Shown here: positions 25,937 through 34,912 of the stretch, piece after piece
Layout: the number at the start of each line of letters is the position of its first letter
Position numbering within the stretch: position 1 is the first letter of the stretch
Source: Lentisphaerota bacterium
Lineage (GTDB): Bacteria > Verrucomicrobiota > Lentisphaeria > Victivallales > Victivallaceae
Length of the DNA stretch: 64,000 nucleotides
Assembly (NCBI GenBank): GCA_015061885.1
Contig: SUVS01000005.1
Location: forward strand, 16,325-80,324
Direction: 5' to 3'
Translations under genes and position numbers: made by a program
Notes under the pieces: generated by a model
What the model saw: the letters and a program-made list of their open reading frames with translations, nothing else
Database searches by the model: none
Told to the model about the DNA's origin: nothing

Positions 25937-26764
25937 ATGAAAATAATTCTTGTTACTGACGTTGAAGGTGTAGCCGGAGTTTTGAATTTTGAAGAATACT
26001 GTTCGCCCGGTAAACCATATTATGAAAAAGCCAAAAGACTGCTGACCGAAGAAACCAACGCCGTTATCCGGGGAATGTTTGACGGCGGCGTGGATGAAAT
26101 ACTCGTTTTGGACGGACATGGCCCCGGTGCGATCGATCCCGAATTGCTGGACAGCCGGGTTTCGCTTTTGCGTGGAACGCCTTCGCCGAATCCCTGGCCC
26201 TTTACGCTGGACAGCACCTATGACGGTATAGCATGGGTCGGTCAGCACGCCAAAAGCCGCACTCCGTACAGCCATTTGACCCATACCGGAACTTTTGCGG
26301 TTTATGAAGTAACAGCCAATGGCATACCGGTCGGGGAATTCGGTTATCTTGCCATGTGTGCCGGAGAACTGGGTGTGCCGGTGGTGTTTGCCGGTGGTGA
26401 AGATGCTTTTGCCCGCGAAGCTGAAGAACTTGCTCCCGGCGTGGTCGCCGTGGGCGTAAAACGCGGATGCAACGCCGAAGACGGCCTGGACGATGCTCCG
26501 GCTGATGTTTACAAGAAAAGCAAACTTGCCGCCATACATCTTTCGCCGGAAAAAGCCCGGCAGAAGTTGTATGCCGGAGCTAAAAAAGCCGCAGAAAAAC
26601 TTAAAAACGATCCCGGAGCTTTTACCGTGGTCAAACTGGAACCACCCTACGAAATAAAGAGTATTTTCCGGAAATGCGAACAATTCCCGGAAGGAAAAAT
26701 CCTTTACAGACGCCACGCAACAAGTTTTATTGCAGCGATGAATTCTGAATATTCGGAAAAATAA
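25937..26764 (+). CDS. M55 family D-aminopeptidase (DppA-like)
   Basis: 275 residues of the DppA/M55 family, zinc enzymes that split D-amino-acid peptides such as D-Ala-D-Ala. Visible signatures are MKIILVTDVEGVAGV (Asp8, Glu10 as ligands), LVLDGHGPGAID and AWVGQHAKSRTPYSHLTHTG. Length is normal for the family. It follows the unknown gene by 13 bp and precedes the TrpB2 gene by 16 bp. Peptide salvage from cell-wall material would fit its place near a CstA-type peptide/pyruvate transporter, but this is inference. Confidence 0.88.
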   Translation: MKIILVTDVEGVAGVLNFEEYCSPGKPYYEKAKRLLTEETNAVIRGMFDGGVDEILVLDGHGPGAIDPELLDSRVSLLRGTPSPNPWPFTLDSTYDGIAWVGQHAKSRTPYSHLTHTGTFAVYEVTANGIPVGEFGYLAMCAGELGVPVVFAGGEDAFAREAEELAPGVVAVGVKRGCNAEDGLDDAPADVYKKSKLAAIHLSPEKARQKLYAGAKKAAEKLKNDPGAFTVVKLEPPYEIKSIFRKCEQFPEGKILYRRHATSFIAAMNSEYSEK

Positions 26765-26780
26765 ATCAGGTGTGAATATT

Positions 26781-28163
26781 ATGAGCGACAAATTTTCTGA
26801 AATACCCTACAAGATATATTTGAGTGAAGATGAGTTACCGGAAAGTTGGTACAATCTGCGTGCCGATATGCCCGTAAAACCGGCTCCGCTTCTGAATCCT
26901 GAAACCCATGAACCGGCAACGCTGGAAGAACTTTCCAGAGTTTTCTGCGAAGAACTTGCCAAACAGGAGTTGGACAATACCACAGCGTATATACCCATCC
27001 CCCAAGCAGTGCGTGATTTCTATAAGATGTACCGCCCCGCACCGCTGGTGCATGCCTCTTTTCTGGAAAAGGAACTCAACACTCCTGCCAGGATTTTTTA
27101 TAAGTTCGAAGGCAACAACACTTCCGGCAGTCACAAGCTCAACAGTGCCATTGCTCAAGCGTTTTACGCTCACGAACAGGGTTTGAAAGGTGTTACCACC
27201 GAAACCGGTGCCGGTCAGTGGGGGACCGCGTTATCTATGGCATGCAGTTTTTTCAAGATGGCGTGTCAGGTCTATATGGTAAAAGTTTCCTACGAACAGA
27301 AACCGTTCCGGCGGGAAGTCATGCGTACCTATGGAGCAAGCGTTACGCCGTCGCCGTCGGAAACGACCGAAGTCGGGCGTAAAATACTGGCTGAATTTCC
27401 AGGCACCGGCGGCAGTCTGGGCTGTGCGATTTCTGAAGCTGTGGAAAGTGCCGTCAAGCAGGAAGGGTTCCGCTATGTACTCGGTTCGGTGCTGAATCTG
27501 GTGATGCTCCACCAAAGTATCATCGGTCTGGAAACCAAAACCGCGTTTGAAAAATACAATATCAAGCCCGATATAATCATCGGTTGTGCCGGCGGCGGCT
27601 CCAACCTCGGCGGTCTGATCGCACCCTTTATGGGCGAAAAACTCCGCGGCGAAGCCGATTACCGTTTTATCGCCGTGGAACCGGCAAGCTGTCCGAGTCT
27701 GACCCGCGGCAGATATGTTTATGACTATTGCGATACGGGAAAAGTATGCCCGCTGGCAAAAATGTACACTCTCGGCAGCGGCTTTATGCCCGCGGCTACC
27801 CACGCCGGCGGGTTGCGTTATCACGGCATGAGCCCGGTTTTGAGCGAACTTTACGACGAGGGCTTGATGGAAGCAAGAACGGTCAAGCAGACCGAAGTCT
27901 TTGAAGCGGCAGAATTCTTTGCCCGCTGCGAAGGTATTTTGCCCGCACCCGAAAGCAGCCACGCCATCCGGGCGGGCATCGACGAAGCCATCAAGTGCCG
28001 GGAAACGGGCGAAGAAAAGGTGATCGTTATCGGCTTGACCGGTACGGGCTACTTTGATATGTTCGCTTACGAACGGTTCAACAACGGTGCCATGACCGAT
28101 TACGTGCCGACTGAAGAAGACCTCGCCAAAGGTTTCGCCGGTCTGCCGGAAATCAACAAGTAA
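26781..28163 (+). CDS. TrpB2-type pyridoxal-phosphate enzyme
   Basis: 460 residues from ATG 26781 (a GTG at 26772 is also in frame). This is the TrpB2 branch of tryptophan synthase beta chains. FEGNNTSGSHKLNSAIAQAF holds the PLP lysine (HK), ETGAGQWGTALSMACSF the indole-site loop, and GCAGGGSNLGGLIAPFMGEK the phosphate-binding loop. The N-terminal extension (YNLRADMPVKPAPLLNP) is typical of TrpB2. No trpA lies nearby, so it may make tryptophan from indole and serine or act on another amino acid, as TrpB2 proteins often stand alone. Confidence 0.9.
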   Translation: MSDKFSEIPYKIYLSEDELPESWYNLRADMPVKPAPLLNPETHEPATLEELSRVFCEELAKQELDNTTAYIPIPQAVRDFYKMYRPAPLVHASFLEKELNTPARIFYKFEGNNTSGSHKLNSAIAQAFYAHEQGLKGVTTETGAGQWGTALSMACSFFKMACQVYMVKVSYEQKPFRREVMRTYGASVTPSPSETTEVGRKILAEFPGTGGSLGCAISEAVESAVKQEGFRYVLGSVLNLVMLHQSIIGLETKTAFEKYNIKPDIIIGCAGGGSNLGGLIAPFMGEKLRGEADYRFIAVEPASCPSLTRGRYVYDYCDTGKVCPLAKMYTLGSGFMPAATHAGGLRYHGMSPVLSELYDEGLMEARTVKQTEVFEAAEFFARCEGILPAPESSHAIRAGIDEAIKCRETGEEKVIVIGLTGTGYFDMFAYERFNNGAMTDYVPTEEDLAKGFAGLPEINK

Positions 28164-28292
28164 AATTTTTGTTTGCCGACAGCACACGCGGCGTAAGCCG
28201 CGATAGGGCGATCAGTGCCCGCCTTCATTGCAATACGGCGTGGCAAGCCGCGAACGGTTCAACAATCAGCTTTAGATCAGGGAATACATAAA
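28164..28292. repeat. Intergenic palindromes before the prepilin peptidase gene
   Basis: 129 bp containing CGCGGCGTAAGCCGCG (6-bp arms, 4-nt loop), GGCGATCAGTGCCCGCC and CGGCGTGGCAAGCCGCG. They look like intergenic palindromic repeats. They could end the upstream transcript but lack a U-tract. Confidence 0.5.
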
Positions 28293-29111
28293 GTGAATAT
28301 TTACGAAATACTTAATATGCCGTTGCGGGATGTGGTTCCGCTGGGGATAACGATAGTATTTTCGTTTATTTTCGGCAGTTGTCTGGGGAGTTTTCTCAAT
28401 GTCTGCATCTGGCGGATCCCGCTGGGTGAATCGGTGGTCGTTGTACCGAGCCATTGCCCGAAGTGCAATCATAAAATACGCTGGTTCGACAATGTGCCGG
28501 TGATCGGTTATCTGGCATTAGGCGGCAAGTGCCGCGACTGTAAGGCACCGATTTCGCCGCGTTATATAATTATGGAAGTGCTGGTTGGGGTGTTGTTCAC
28601 TGTTCAGGTGGTAAATATCTGGTACAATAAAGCCGAAGTGTATTGGCTGATAGCCGTAATAATCATGCTTTCGGTGGCAGTGCCGTGTGCTTTTATTGAT
28701 ATAGAACACCGGAAACTGCCGGATAAACTCACATATTTCGGTATGATCGCGGGGGTGTTGTTCTGCTGGATTTTTCCGGGATACCCGGAAAGTCGTCCGG
28801 ACTATTTGCTGTGGAGTCTGACCGGATTGGCTTCGGGCATTATCGGCGTGGGGGTGTTTGCATGGCTGACCGGCAAATGCCTGAAAAAGCGTGCATTGGG
28901 CGGCGGCGATGTAAAATATGCCGGATTTCTGGGGGCTTTGTACGGTCTGCCGGGATTGCTGGTATCGCTTTGTCTGGCAAGCATACTGGCGGTGCTGATC
29001 TATTTATTATTCCGCAAAAAATATTTTAAAGACGGTACAGTACCCTTCGGACCATTCCTCGGCATTGCAGTTTACTTGTACACATTGGCGGGATTGGTTC
29101 GCATCGGATAG
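28293..29111 (+). CDS. Prepilin peptidase (type IV leader peptidase)
   Basis: 272 residues from GTG 28293, preceded by AGGGA; a longer reading from 28215 runs back through the palindromic spacer and is rejected. It is the aspartyl membrane protease that cuts and methylates prepilins. SCLGSFLNVCIWRIPLGESV is the family's start, the zinc-binding CPKC...CRDC pair (HCPKCNHKIRWFDNVPVIGY, KCRDCKAPISPRY) follows, and the catalytic Asp residues are in VPCAFIDIEHRKLPDKLTYF and GGGDVKYAGFLGALYG. It is the likely processor of the pseudopilin at 16320. Confidence 0.93.
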   Translation: MNIYEILNMPLRDVVPLGITIVFSFIFGSCLGSFLNVCIWRIPLGESVVVVPSHCPKCNHKIRWFDNVPVIGYLALGGKCRDCKAPISPRYIIMEVLVGVLFTVQVVNIWYNKAEVYWLIAVIIMLSVAVPCAFIDIEHRKLPDKLTYFGMIAGVLFCWIFPGYPESRPDYLLWSLTGLASGIIGVGVFAWLTGKCLKKRALGGGDVKYAGFLGALYGLPGLLVSLCLASILAVLIYLLFRKKYFKDGTVPFGPFLGIAVYLYTLAGLVRIG

Positions 29112-29244
29112 TGCTTTAACCCGCACCCGTCTGCCGTGCGATGAAGATGTATGGATTTTTACAGTTTCTTGAAGCTCCTGCCCGGCAAATAATACACAGT
29201 ATAACGCCAGCCAACAGCATCTGCCATACCTCCTGCCCAGGCGG

Positions 29245-30705
29245 CTAATGGCGGCGGCGTAAGTTTGTTGCGGGTATATTGAGGCTTTCGCGGTATTTTG
29301 CCACAGTGCGGCGGGCTACATTCAATCCTTCGGATTCGAGCATCTCGGCTATGGCGGCATCGGAGTATGGTTTGGCTGGATTTTCGCTTTCGATAAGTTC
29401 TTTGATCCTTGCTTTGACCGCACGGCTGGATATATCTTCGCCATCGTCATTTTTTACACCGGAAGAAAAGAAATAACGCAGTTCTTTCACGCCCTGCGGA
29501 GTAGCGATATATTTGCCGTTCACCGCACGGCTGACGGTTGATTCATGCAAATCCAAAGCGGCGGCGACTTCCGCCATCGTCATCGGTTTGAGATATTCTT
29601 CGCCGTAACGGAAAAACTCCGTTTGCTTTCCGGCGATCTGCAAAGTTATTTCCCGCAAGGTGTCCTGTCTTTCCGCCAGCGATGCGATCAAGGTTTGTGC
29701 CGCCAGCAGTTTTTCTTTCAGATATTTGCGGTCTTCTTCGTTCAGATCGGGCTTGGCGAGCATGTCTTCATACTGTTTTACGATCCTTAAACGGGGAAAA
29801 TAATCTTCTCTGCCCAAAACTTTGATTTCGTTATTTTCCAGCTCAATACTCATTTCCGGCACAATTACAGTATTGTTTTCCGGCGGGGTCATACCGGCGG
29901 CGGGAATACTGTTGAGCTTTTTTAAATCATCCAGAAAGCCGTAAAGTTCATCAATACTTATTTTCATTGCTTTGGCGATTTCCGGCAATTTGTTGCGTTC
30001 CAGTGCTTCGCGGTGGAGTGTCAGCAATGTATAGATGCGTTCATCCGGATAATTCCGGCGTTTTAATTGCAGAACAAGCGATTCCACGGCATCTCTGGCA
30101 CCGATTCCCGGCGGGTCAAAACTCTGCACAACTTGCAGGGCTTTTTCCAAGTCTGCCATCGCCAGATCATGAACCATGGCAAGGTCGGCAAGATGCACTT
30201 TCAGAAAGCCGTTTTCGTCGATTTTTTCGAGAATAACTTCTGCCGCCCGCCGCTCTTTGCCGTTCAGGCAAACCGATTGCAGCTGTTCCCAGAGCAGATC
30301 CGACAAAACATCGCCGGACTGCTGTATTGCCGCTGAAGCTATATCGTATTTATGCTGAAAGTTTCCGGCAAAATCTTCATTGTTTTCAGCGTAATTTACT
30401 CCGTAATACTCATCTTCGGTATTTGCCAGCAAAGAAATCTCTTCCCGGGAACCTTCCACCTCGCTGGGGTCTATTTCGTTGCCTGCCGAAGCGGCATCGC
30501 CATAGGTATCTCCGGCAAATTCGACTATTGCGGGAGCAGCAATTTCCAACAGCGGATTATCCGCCAGTTCTTTTTCCAGCAAACTGCGTATATCCAGCAG
30601 GGGCCGGGTCAAAAGCTCCAACGCCTGATACCGGGCGTGAGTAAGCTGCTGACTCTGCTGCTGGGTCTGCTGTTGATTATGCTGTTGCGAAAAACCGCCG
30701 CTCAT
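29245..30705 (-). CDS. rpoN: RNA polymerase sigma-54 factor
   Basis: 486 residues. The Gln-rich activator-interacting region I (SQQHNQQQTQQQSQQLTHAR, LLTRPLLDIRSLLEKELADN) is followed by an acidic region II, the core-binding domain (about 130-290) and the DNA-binding region III. That region has an HTH (MTMAEVAAALDLHESTVSRA) and the RpoN box ARRTVAKYRESLNIPATNLR. Sigma-54 needs AAA+ activators, none of which is in this window. Both neighbours are divergent or convergent, so it is a single-gene transcript. Confidence 0.95.
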   Translation of the reverse strand: MSGGFSQQHNQQQTQQQSQQLTHARYQALELLTRPLLDIRSLLEKELADNPLLEIAAPAIVEFAGDTYGDAASAGNEIDPSEVEGSREEISLLANTEDEYYGVNYAENNEDFAGNFQHKYDIASAAIQQSGDVLSDLLWEQLQSVCLNGKERRAAEVILEKIDENGFLKVHLADLAMVHDLAMADLEKALQVVQSFDPPGIGARDAVESLVLQLKRRNYPDERIYTLLTLHREALERNKLPEIAKAMKISIDELYGFLDDLKKLNSIPAAGMTPPENNTVIVPEMSIELENNEIKVLGREDYFPRLRIVKQYEDMLAKPDLNEEDRKYLKEKLLAAQTLIASLAERQDTLREITLQIAGKQTEFFRYGEEYLKPMTMAEVAAALDLHESTVSRAVNGKYIATPQGVKELRYFFSSGVKNDDGEDISSRAVKARIKELIESENPAKPYSDAAIAEMLESEGLNVARRTVAKYRESLNIPATNLRRRH

Positions 30706-30822
30706 AGTTATACTAAAGAAAAAACCGATTATTTACGCTGTGGGATTTGTAATATTTTAAAGATAATATAAATTTCAATATGATATTTGCAAATTTTTTT
30801 TTCTAAAAGGAGAGCTTTTGTT

Positions 30823-31614
30823 TTGAATACCCGATCCACCGGCATAACTGCTCTGGGCAGCGGTTCCAGCGGCAATGCCTTTGTACTGCACTGCAAGTAT
30901 GCCAATTACCTGATAGATGCCGGATTTTCCCGCAAAGAACTCTGCCGGCGGATGGCTCACTGCAATATAGCTCCGGAATCCATCCGTGCAGTGCTGATCT
31001 CGCACGAACATACCGACCATGTAAAGGGCTGCCGGGTATTTGCCGATGAGTTCGATATACCCGCATACATTTCCAGCGAAGCGACAACTTATCTGGAGAA
31101 AAAGAATCTGTTGCCGAAAAAAGTCGTGGAGTTTATTTCCGACAGTACATTTGAACTGCCGGGTGTTACGGTCAAACCATTCAAAGTTCCGCACGATGCA
31201 CTTGATCCGGTCGGCTTCAACTTTCTGGTCAGCGAAAGCCGCATAGCATTTGCCACCGACCTGGGGTGTCTGGAAAAAAGCATTGTCAAGGAACTTTACA
31301 ACGCCGATATATTGGTGCTGGAAGCCAACTACGATTTGAAGATGCTTCTGGAATCCGACCGGAAAAATTCGTTGAAACACCGCATTATGGGCAGAGCCGG
31401 TCATCTGGACAACAAAACCTGTGCTGAAAGTCTTTCCAGCTTGCTCGGTCCGCGGACAAGATCGCTTCTGCTGGCACATATCAGCGGTGAATGCAACGAT
31501 CACACATTATTGGAAAATATTATTGCACAACGACTTGCAGAAATAAATCGCAACGATATACAGTGGCGGCTCCTCTTGCAGGATACGCCCGATGGCGGTT
31601 GTTATACATTGTAA
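30823..31614 (+). CDS. MBL-fold metallo-hydrolase (YycJ/WalJ-like)
   Basis: 263 residues from TTG 30823, ten bases after AGGAG. The beta-lactamase-fold motif HxHxDH is [10 protein letters not shown], with later metal ligands in [15 protein letters not shown] and [12 protein letters not shown]. The start [17 protein letters not shown] is typical of the WalJ/YycJ subgroup, exonuclease-like or regulatory phosphodiesterases. It is the first gene of the plus-strand run toward the secretin-like genes; the pseudokinase gene starts 31 bp downstream. Confidence 0.88.
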   Translation: MNTRSTGITALGSGSSGNAFVLHCKYANYLIDAGFSRKELCRRMAHCNIAPESIRAVLISHEHTDHVKGCRVFADEFDIPAYISSEATTYLEKKNLLPKKVVEFISDSTFELPGVTVKPFKVPHDALDPVGFNFLVSESRIAFATDLGCLEKSIVKELYNADILVLEANYDLKMLLESDRKNSLKHRIMGRAGHLDNKTCAESLSSLLGPRTRSLLLAHISGECNDHTLLENIIAQRLAEINRNDIQWRLLLQDTPDGGCYTL

Positions 31615-31645
31615 ACAGAAAACAAAAAATCCTGGTGAGTTTATT

Positions 31646-32647
31646 ATGACATTTGATCTGGAAGGTCTGCAAAAATTATCGGGCTTGATCCCGCCGGTAA
31701 AAGATGAAGAAGGCAATGCGGTGGATTTCAAGATCTACTGCCGCCACTGCGGAACGCTTCTGCAAGTAGGCAATATACCGCCGCTGACGCGGATAATCTG
31801 TCCGGATTGCCACCAGCAGCTGACAGTGCCGCAGTTTTTTGCCGATCTGCTTATCGAAAGTTTTCTGCCGGGAGCGTTGGATAATTTTGCCGCCAAAGCC
31901 TATTCGCCGGTTCTCAACCGCGATGTGGCTCTGAAGATCAGCAAAGCCGCCGCTGAAACTTTAAGCGGGGTAAGACTGCTGGACAGTGCCAGAACATTAG
32001 TGATCGTTGACCACCCCGGTGTTATGCCGGTACTCGATGGCGGCGTATGGAACAATTACGCCTATTATGTAATGCCGTGGATGGAACGCGGTACGCTTAA
32101 AGAGGTAATGAAACTCTCAAAAGACGACGGTTTCACTATCCGCCAGACTGTACAGCTTATGGTGCGTATAGCCCAGGCTCTTTACACTGCTGAACAGCGG
32201 GGATTCGGTCATTATGACATCTGCCCCGGCAATATATTGATAAATCAGGAGTGGATGGCATATATAACCAACTTCCGGCGGATTGATGAGTACGAGGATT
32301 TTACCGAAGATCAGGAAAATATGCAGCGTTTTGACAACTGGCGGTATTTCAGCTCCGAAATACTTACCGGCGGTACACCTTCCATTGACGATGATATTTT
32401 CAGCTTCGGTCTGGTGCTTTACGAGCTTTTGACCGGCAATTATGCCTACGGCAATGTCAACAGTCCGGAACTGCTCATTGATCTGCACACGCACACTCCG
32501 GATTGCGGGGTTATAAAACGCAATCCGGCAGCATCGCCGGAGATCGCCAATATGATTCATGCCATGCTTTCCAACACCCCGGCGGCACGCCCCCGCTATA
32601 AAGAAATAGTCCGAGTACTGGAAACGAAGTTGGAAACTTTGCTGTGA
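31646..32647 (+). CDS. Zinc-ribbon protein with kinase-like (pseudokinase) domain
   Basis: 333 residues from ATG 31646. A zinc ribbon is formed by Cys32/Cys35 and Cys52/Cys55 (YCRHCG, ICPDCHQ). The rest is a Ser/Thr-kinase fold: Lys97 in DVALKIS, the catalytic loop as [11 protein letters not shown] (Asp191, Asn196 kept, HRD changed to HYD) and [17 protein letters not shown] for helix F. The DFG triad is replaced by TNF (residues 208-210), so the main Mg-binding Asp is missing. No glycine-rich loop is clear. I call it a likely pseudokinase. It lies between the metallo-hydrolase and the lipoprotein/secretin genes, suggesting a sensing or scaffold role there. Confidence 0.75.
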   Translation: MTFDLEGLQKLSGLIPPVKDEEGNAVDFKIYCRHCGTLLQVGNIPPLTRIICPDCHQQLTVPQFFADLLIESFLPGALDNFAAKAYSPVLNRDVALKISKAAAETLSGVRLLDSARTLVIVDHPGVMPVLDGGVWNNYAYYVMPWMERGTLKEVMKLSKDDGFTIRQTVQLMVRIAQALYTAEQRGFGHYDICPGNILINQEWMAYITNFRRIDEYEDFTEDQENMQRFDNWRYFSSEILTGGTPSIDDDIFSFGLVLYELLTGNYAYGNVNSPELLIDLHTHTPDCGVIKRNPAASPEIANMIHAMLSNTPAARPRYKEIVRVLETKLETLL

Positions 32648-32749
32648 TTTTTCTGAAAAAGTTGTAGAACTTTTCTTTCTGTGCAATACTCCAAGAAAGT
32701 GAACCTGCATCTTGTTGCAGAACCACAAACTTTCAACAGGAGGAAAAAA

Positions 32750-33379
32750 ATGAAAGATTTTTCGTGGAAAATCGCCGCCAGTTTGAGTGCCATTCTGACC
32801 GCCGGAACTGTTTTTGCCGGGTGTCAGACCGCCGAAACCGTGGAAGTCGCCGCCGCTCCCGGCGGTTCAGCCGTGATCGTTGAAGAGTGTGCGGTAACCG
32901 CCAACTGCCCCGCCGCTCAAAAAGCCAAAAAAGCCATGCAGCCCGCCGCCGCTTGCAAGGATGACAAATGCGACGATAAAGACAAAAAAAAGGCAACCGT
33001 TGAAGTAGCCCGCAAGCATCAGTGCCCGCTGGCTGAATTTGAAAAAGAATCCACCAAATTAGCTTCCACCCTTGCCCACGCCTTCAAAAACGGCGATGCC
33101 AAAGCCTTTGTGAACGCCCTGCCGGAAAATCTGCGTAAAGATTTTGACGAAAAGAAGTTCCTCGAAGCACATAAGATGATGACCAATGCCATGGGCGAAG
33201 TTGTCAGTGCTGACTTTGTAACCGACCTCAAGCATCCGGTTTTGAGTATTCAACTCTGGAAGATCGGGTTCAAGAAAATCAGCAAAGATGCCGGAGAACT
33301 TGTTCAGCAGGCACTTTTCCAGGTTACTATTGGCGAAGTCGATAAAAAGGCCCAGGTCGTGAGTTTCGGCTTTATTTGA
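32750..33379 (+). CDS. Predicted lipoprotein of unknown function
   Basis: 209 residues from ATG 32750, with a strong AGGAGG site. The signal peptide ends in a lipobox, ILTAGTVFAGC (Cys near residue 24). A Cys- and Lys-rich linker (CKDDKCDDKDKKKATVE) follows, then a globular domain (about 95-209; FVNALPENLRKDFDEKKFLE, KHPVLSIQLWKIGFKKISKD). I do not recognise the family. A very strong intrinsic terminator lies 24 bp after the stop, so it is the end of one transcript, with the secretin-like genes beyond it. Confidence 0.7.
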   Translation: MKDFSWKIAASLSAILTAGTVFAGCQTAETVEVAAAPGGSAVIVEECAVTANCPAAQKAKKAMQPAAACKDDKCDDKDKKKATVEVARKHQCPLAEFEKESTKLASTLAHAFKNGDAKAFVNALPENLRKDFDEKKFLEAHKMMTNAMGEVVSADFVTDLKHPVLSIQLWKIGFKKISKDAGELVQQALFQVTIGEVDKKAQVVSFGFI

Positions 33380-33402
33380 TCGGTCAAATAAGGCGTAACG
33401 CT

Positions 33403-33442
33403 CCTGCTGTTGTTTTTCCTTTGGCAACAGCAGGATTTTTTT
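33403..33442 (+). terminator. Strong intrinsic terminator
   Basis: CCTGCTGTTG (33403-33412) and CAACAGCAGG (33425-33434) form a perfect 10-bp stem with a 12-nt loop, followed at once by ATTTTTTT. It ends 22 bp before the start of the next gene, so it separates or attenuates expression of the secretin-like pair. Confidence 0.9.
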
Positions 33443-33463
33443 GATATTTTCCGGGAGAAAAAG

Positions 33464-34903
33464 ATGTATAGAAAATTGCTGATGATTTGCGGTAGCATAC
33501 TTTCAGTCCTTTCAGTTTCCGCCGTACCGGCTGGGGGCAGTACCGGCAATGTGCAGAAAGTCCATTTTATTCAGGATGATGCCCAGGATTACATGGTTTC
33601 CAAACTTTATAAGCTCAAATATGCTCAAGCTAACGATCTGGTGCCGTTTGTTTCGGGCATGGTAATGCGTTACAATATAAATTCCTCTGCCAATACCATA
33701 CTCGGTGCGAACAACGAACAGATATTGACCGTAACCTGTCCGGTGGAAATGATGCCTTATGTGGATGACTTTGTGGCCAAAGTTGACCGCAATATACAAA
33801 TCGGCGGCAAAACTCCCGGCGACATCATCCGCGGTACCGGCATCACCCGAGCTGTTTATCAGCCCAAATACCGTTCCGGCGAAGGCCTGGTCAATGTGCT
33901 GGTCAATTCCGTTATCGGTACCGGTCCGGCGGGAGCGGTTTACGCTTATGACCAGAATTCCAACCAGATATATTGGAAAGACAACAGCTCCAATACTCCG
34001 TTTGTCTTTGAATTCCTCACCTTCATCGACCGGCCCGCACCGCAGATCGTCTTTGAGCTGAAACTCTACGAAGTGCGTGAAAGTCTGCTGCGTGATCTGG
34101 GCATTGAATATCTGGCGTGGAAAAACGGTCCCGGCTTGAACATCTTTCAGACCGCATTCGATGCCTTCAGCTTGAGTTCCGGCGGCTCGGCGGCGTTGAC
34201 AGCCATCTCCGGCCCGGTGGGCGGCTTTCTGGTTGCTCCGCAGTTTGATGCAAGTTTCATCCGGATGCTCGCTCAAAAGGGCAATGCAAAAGTGGTCAAC
34301 AGTGCCATGCTTTCGGTATCCAATTCCGACAGTCAGAGTTACGCAGTGTATTTCAATCCCCAGCTGCAGAATATTGTAAAGAGCAACAACGATATAACTT
34401 CGGTAACCGTCAGCAACCTTAATTTGCCCGAAGGGTTCAACCAGCTTTATTTAAGGATAGACCAGCCCATAGTAAATATCCATTACGGAACCAGTCAGGC
34501 CGGATACTCAAAAGAAGAAATTTTTTCAGTAAAGCCCTATAAACCTGGCAGTTACAACCAATACCCCGGCACGGTGTTTTTTCATTACAGTATTCAGAGT
34601 GCCACCGTGCTGGAACGCAGCAACACCGGCGAAGAACTGGTCAGTACCGACAGTATGAGTTCGAGTGTACTGCTGGATCTTAATAAAGAGTTCATTCTCG
34701 GTCAATGGGATTGCCAGCAGGAAGTCGAACAGGTCATCGGTGTACCGTTTCTTTCGCAAATACCTATACTGAAATACCTCTTCAGCACTACAACTGTTCA
34801 GAAAGAAAACTGCCGGCTTTATCTTTCTATATTGCCACGCTTGCTCAACACTGCCGAAGAGCATCAATTTGCCAGCGGCAAACTTTTTACATTGGAAAAA
34901 TGA
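33464..34903 (+). CDS. Secretin-like protein A
   Basis: 479 residues from ATG 33464 (GGGAG upstream). A signal peptide (MYRKLLMICGSILSVLSVSA) is followed by an N-domain-like segment (YKLKYAQANDLVPFVSGMVM), a second one (about 130-190), and a secretin-type region. The region has QIVFELKLYEVRESLLRDLG at its start and GVPFLSQIPILKYLF at its end, the classic secretin signature before the last beta strand. Secretins form outer-membrane rings in type II/III secretion and type IV pili. It has a paralogue 9 bp downstream that shares the GIxxxAWKN motif. No secretion ATPase or platform gene is in the window. Confidence 0.75.
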   Translation: MYRKLLMICGSILSVLSVSAVPAGGSTGNVQKVHFIQDDAQDYMVSKLYKLKYAQANDLVPFVSGMVMRYNINSSANTILGANNEQILTVTCPVEMMPYVDDFVAKVDRNIQIGGKTPGDIIRGTGITRAVYQPKYRSGEGLVNVLVNSVIGTGPAGAVYAYDQNSNQIYWKDNSSNTPFVFEFLTFIDRPAPQIVFELKLYEVRESLLRDLGIEYLAWKNGPGLNIFQTAFDAFSLSSGGSAALTAISGPVGGFLVAPQFDASFIRMLAQKGNAKVVNSAMLSVSNSDSQSYAVYFNPQLQNIVKSNNDITSVTVSNLNLPEGFNQLYLRIDQPIVNIHYGTSQAGYSKEEIFSVKPYKPGSYNQYPGTVFFHYSIQSATVLERSNTGEELVSTDSMSSSVLLDLNKEFILGQWDCQQEVEQVIGVPFLSQIPILKYLFSTTTVQKENCRLYLSILPRLLNTAEEHQFASGKLFTLEK

Positions 34904-34912
34904 GGTCGTATT

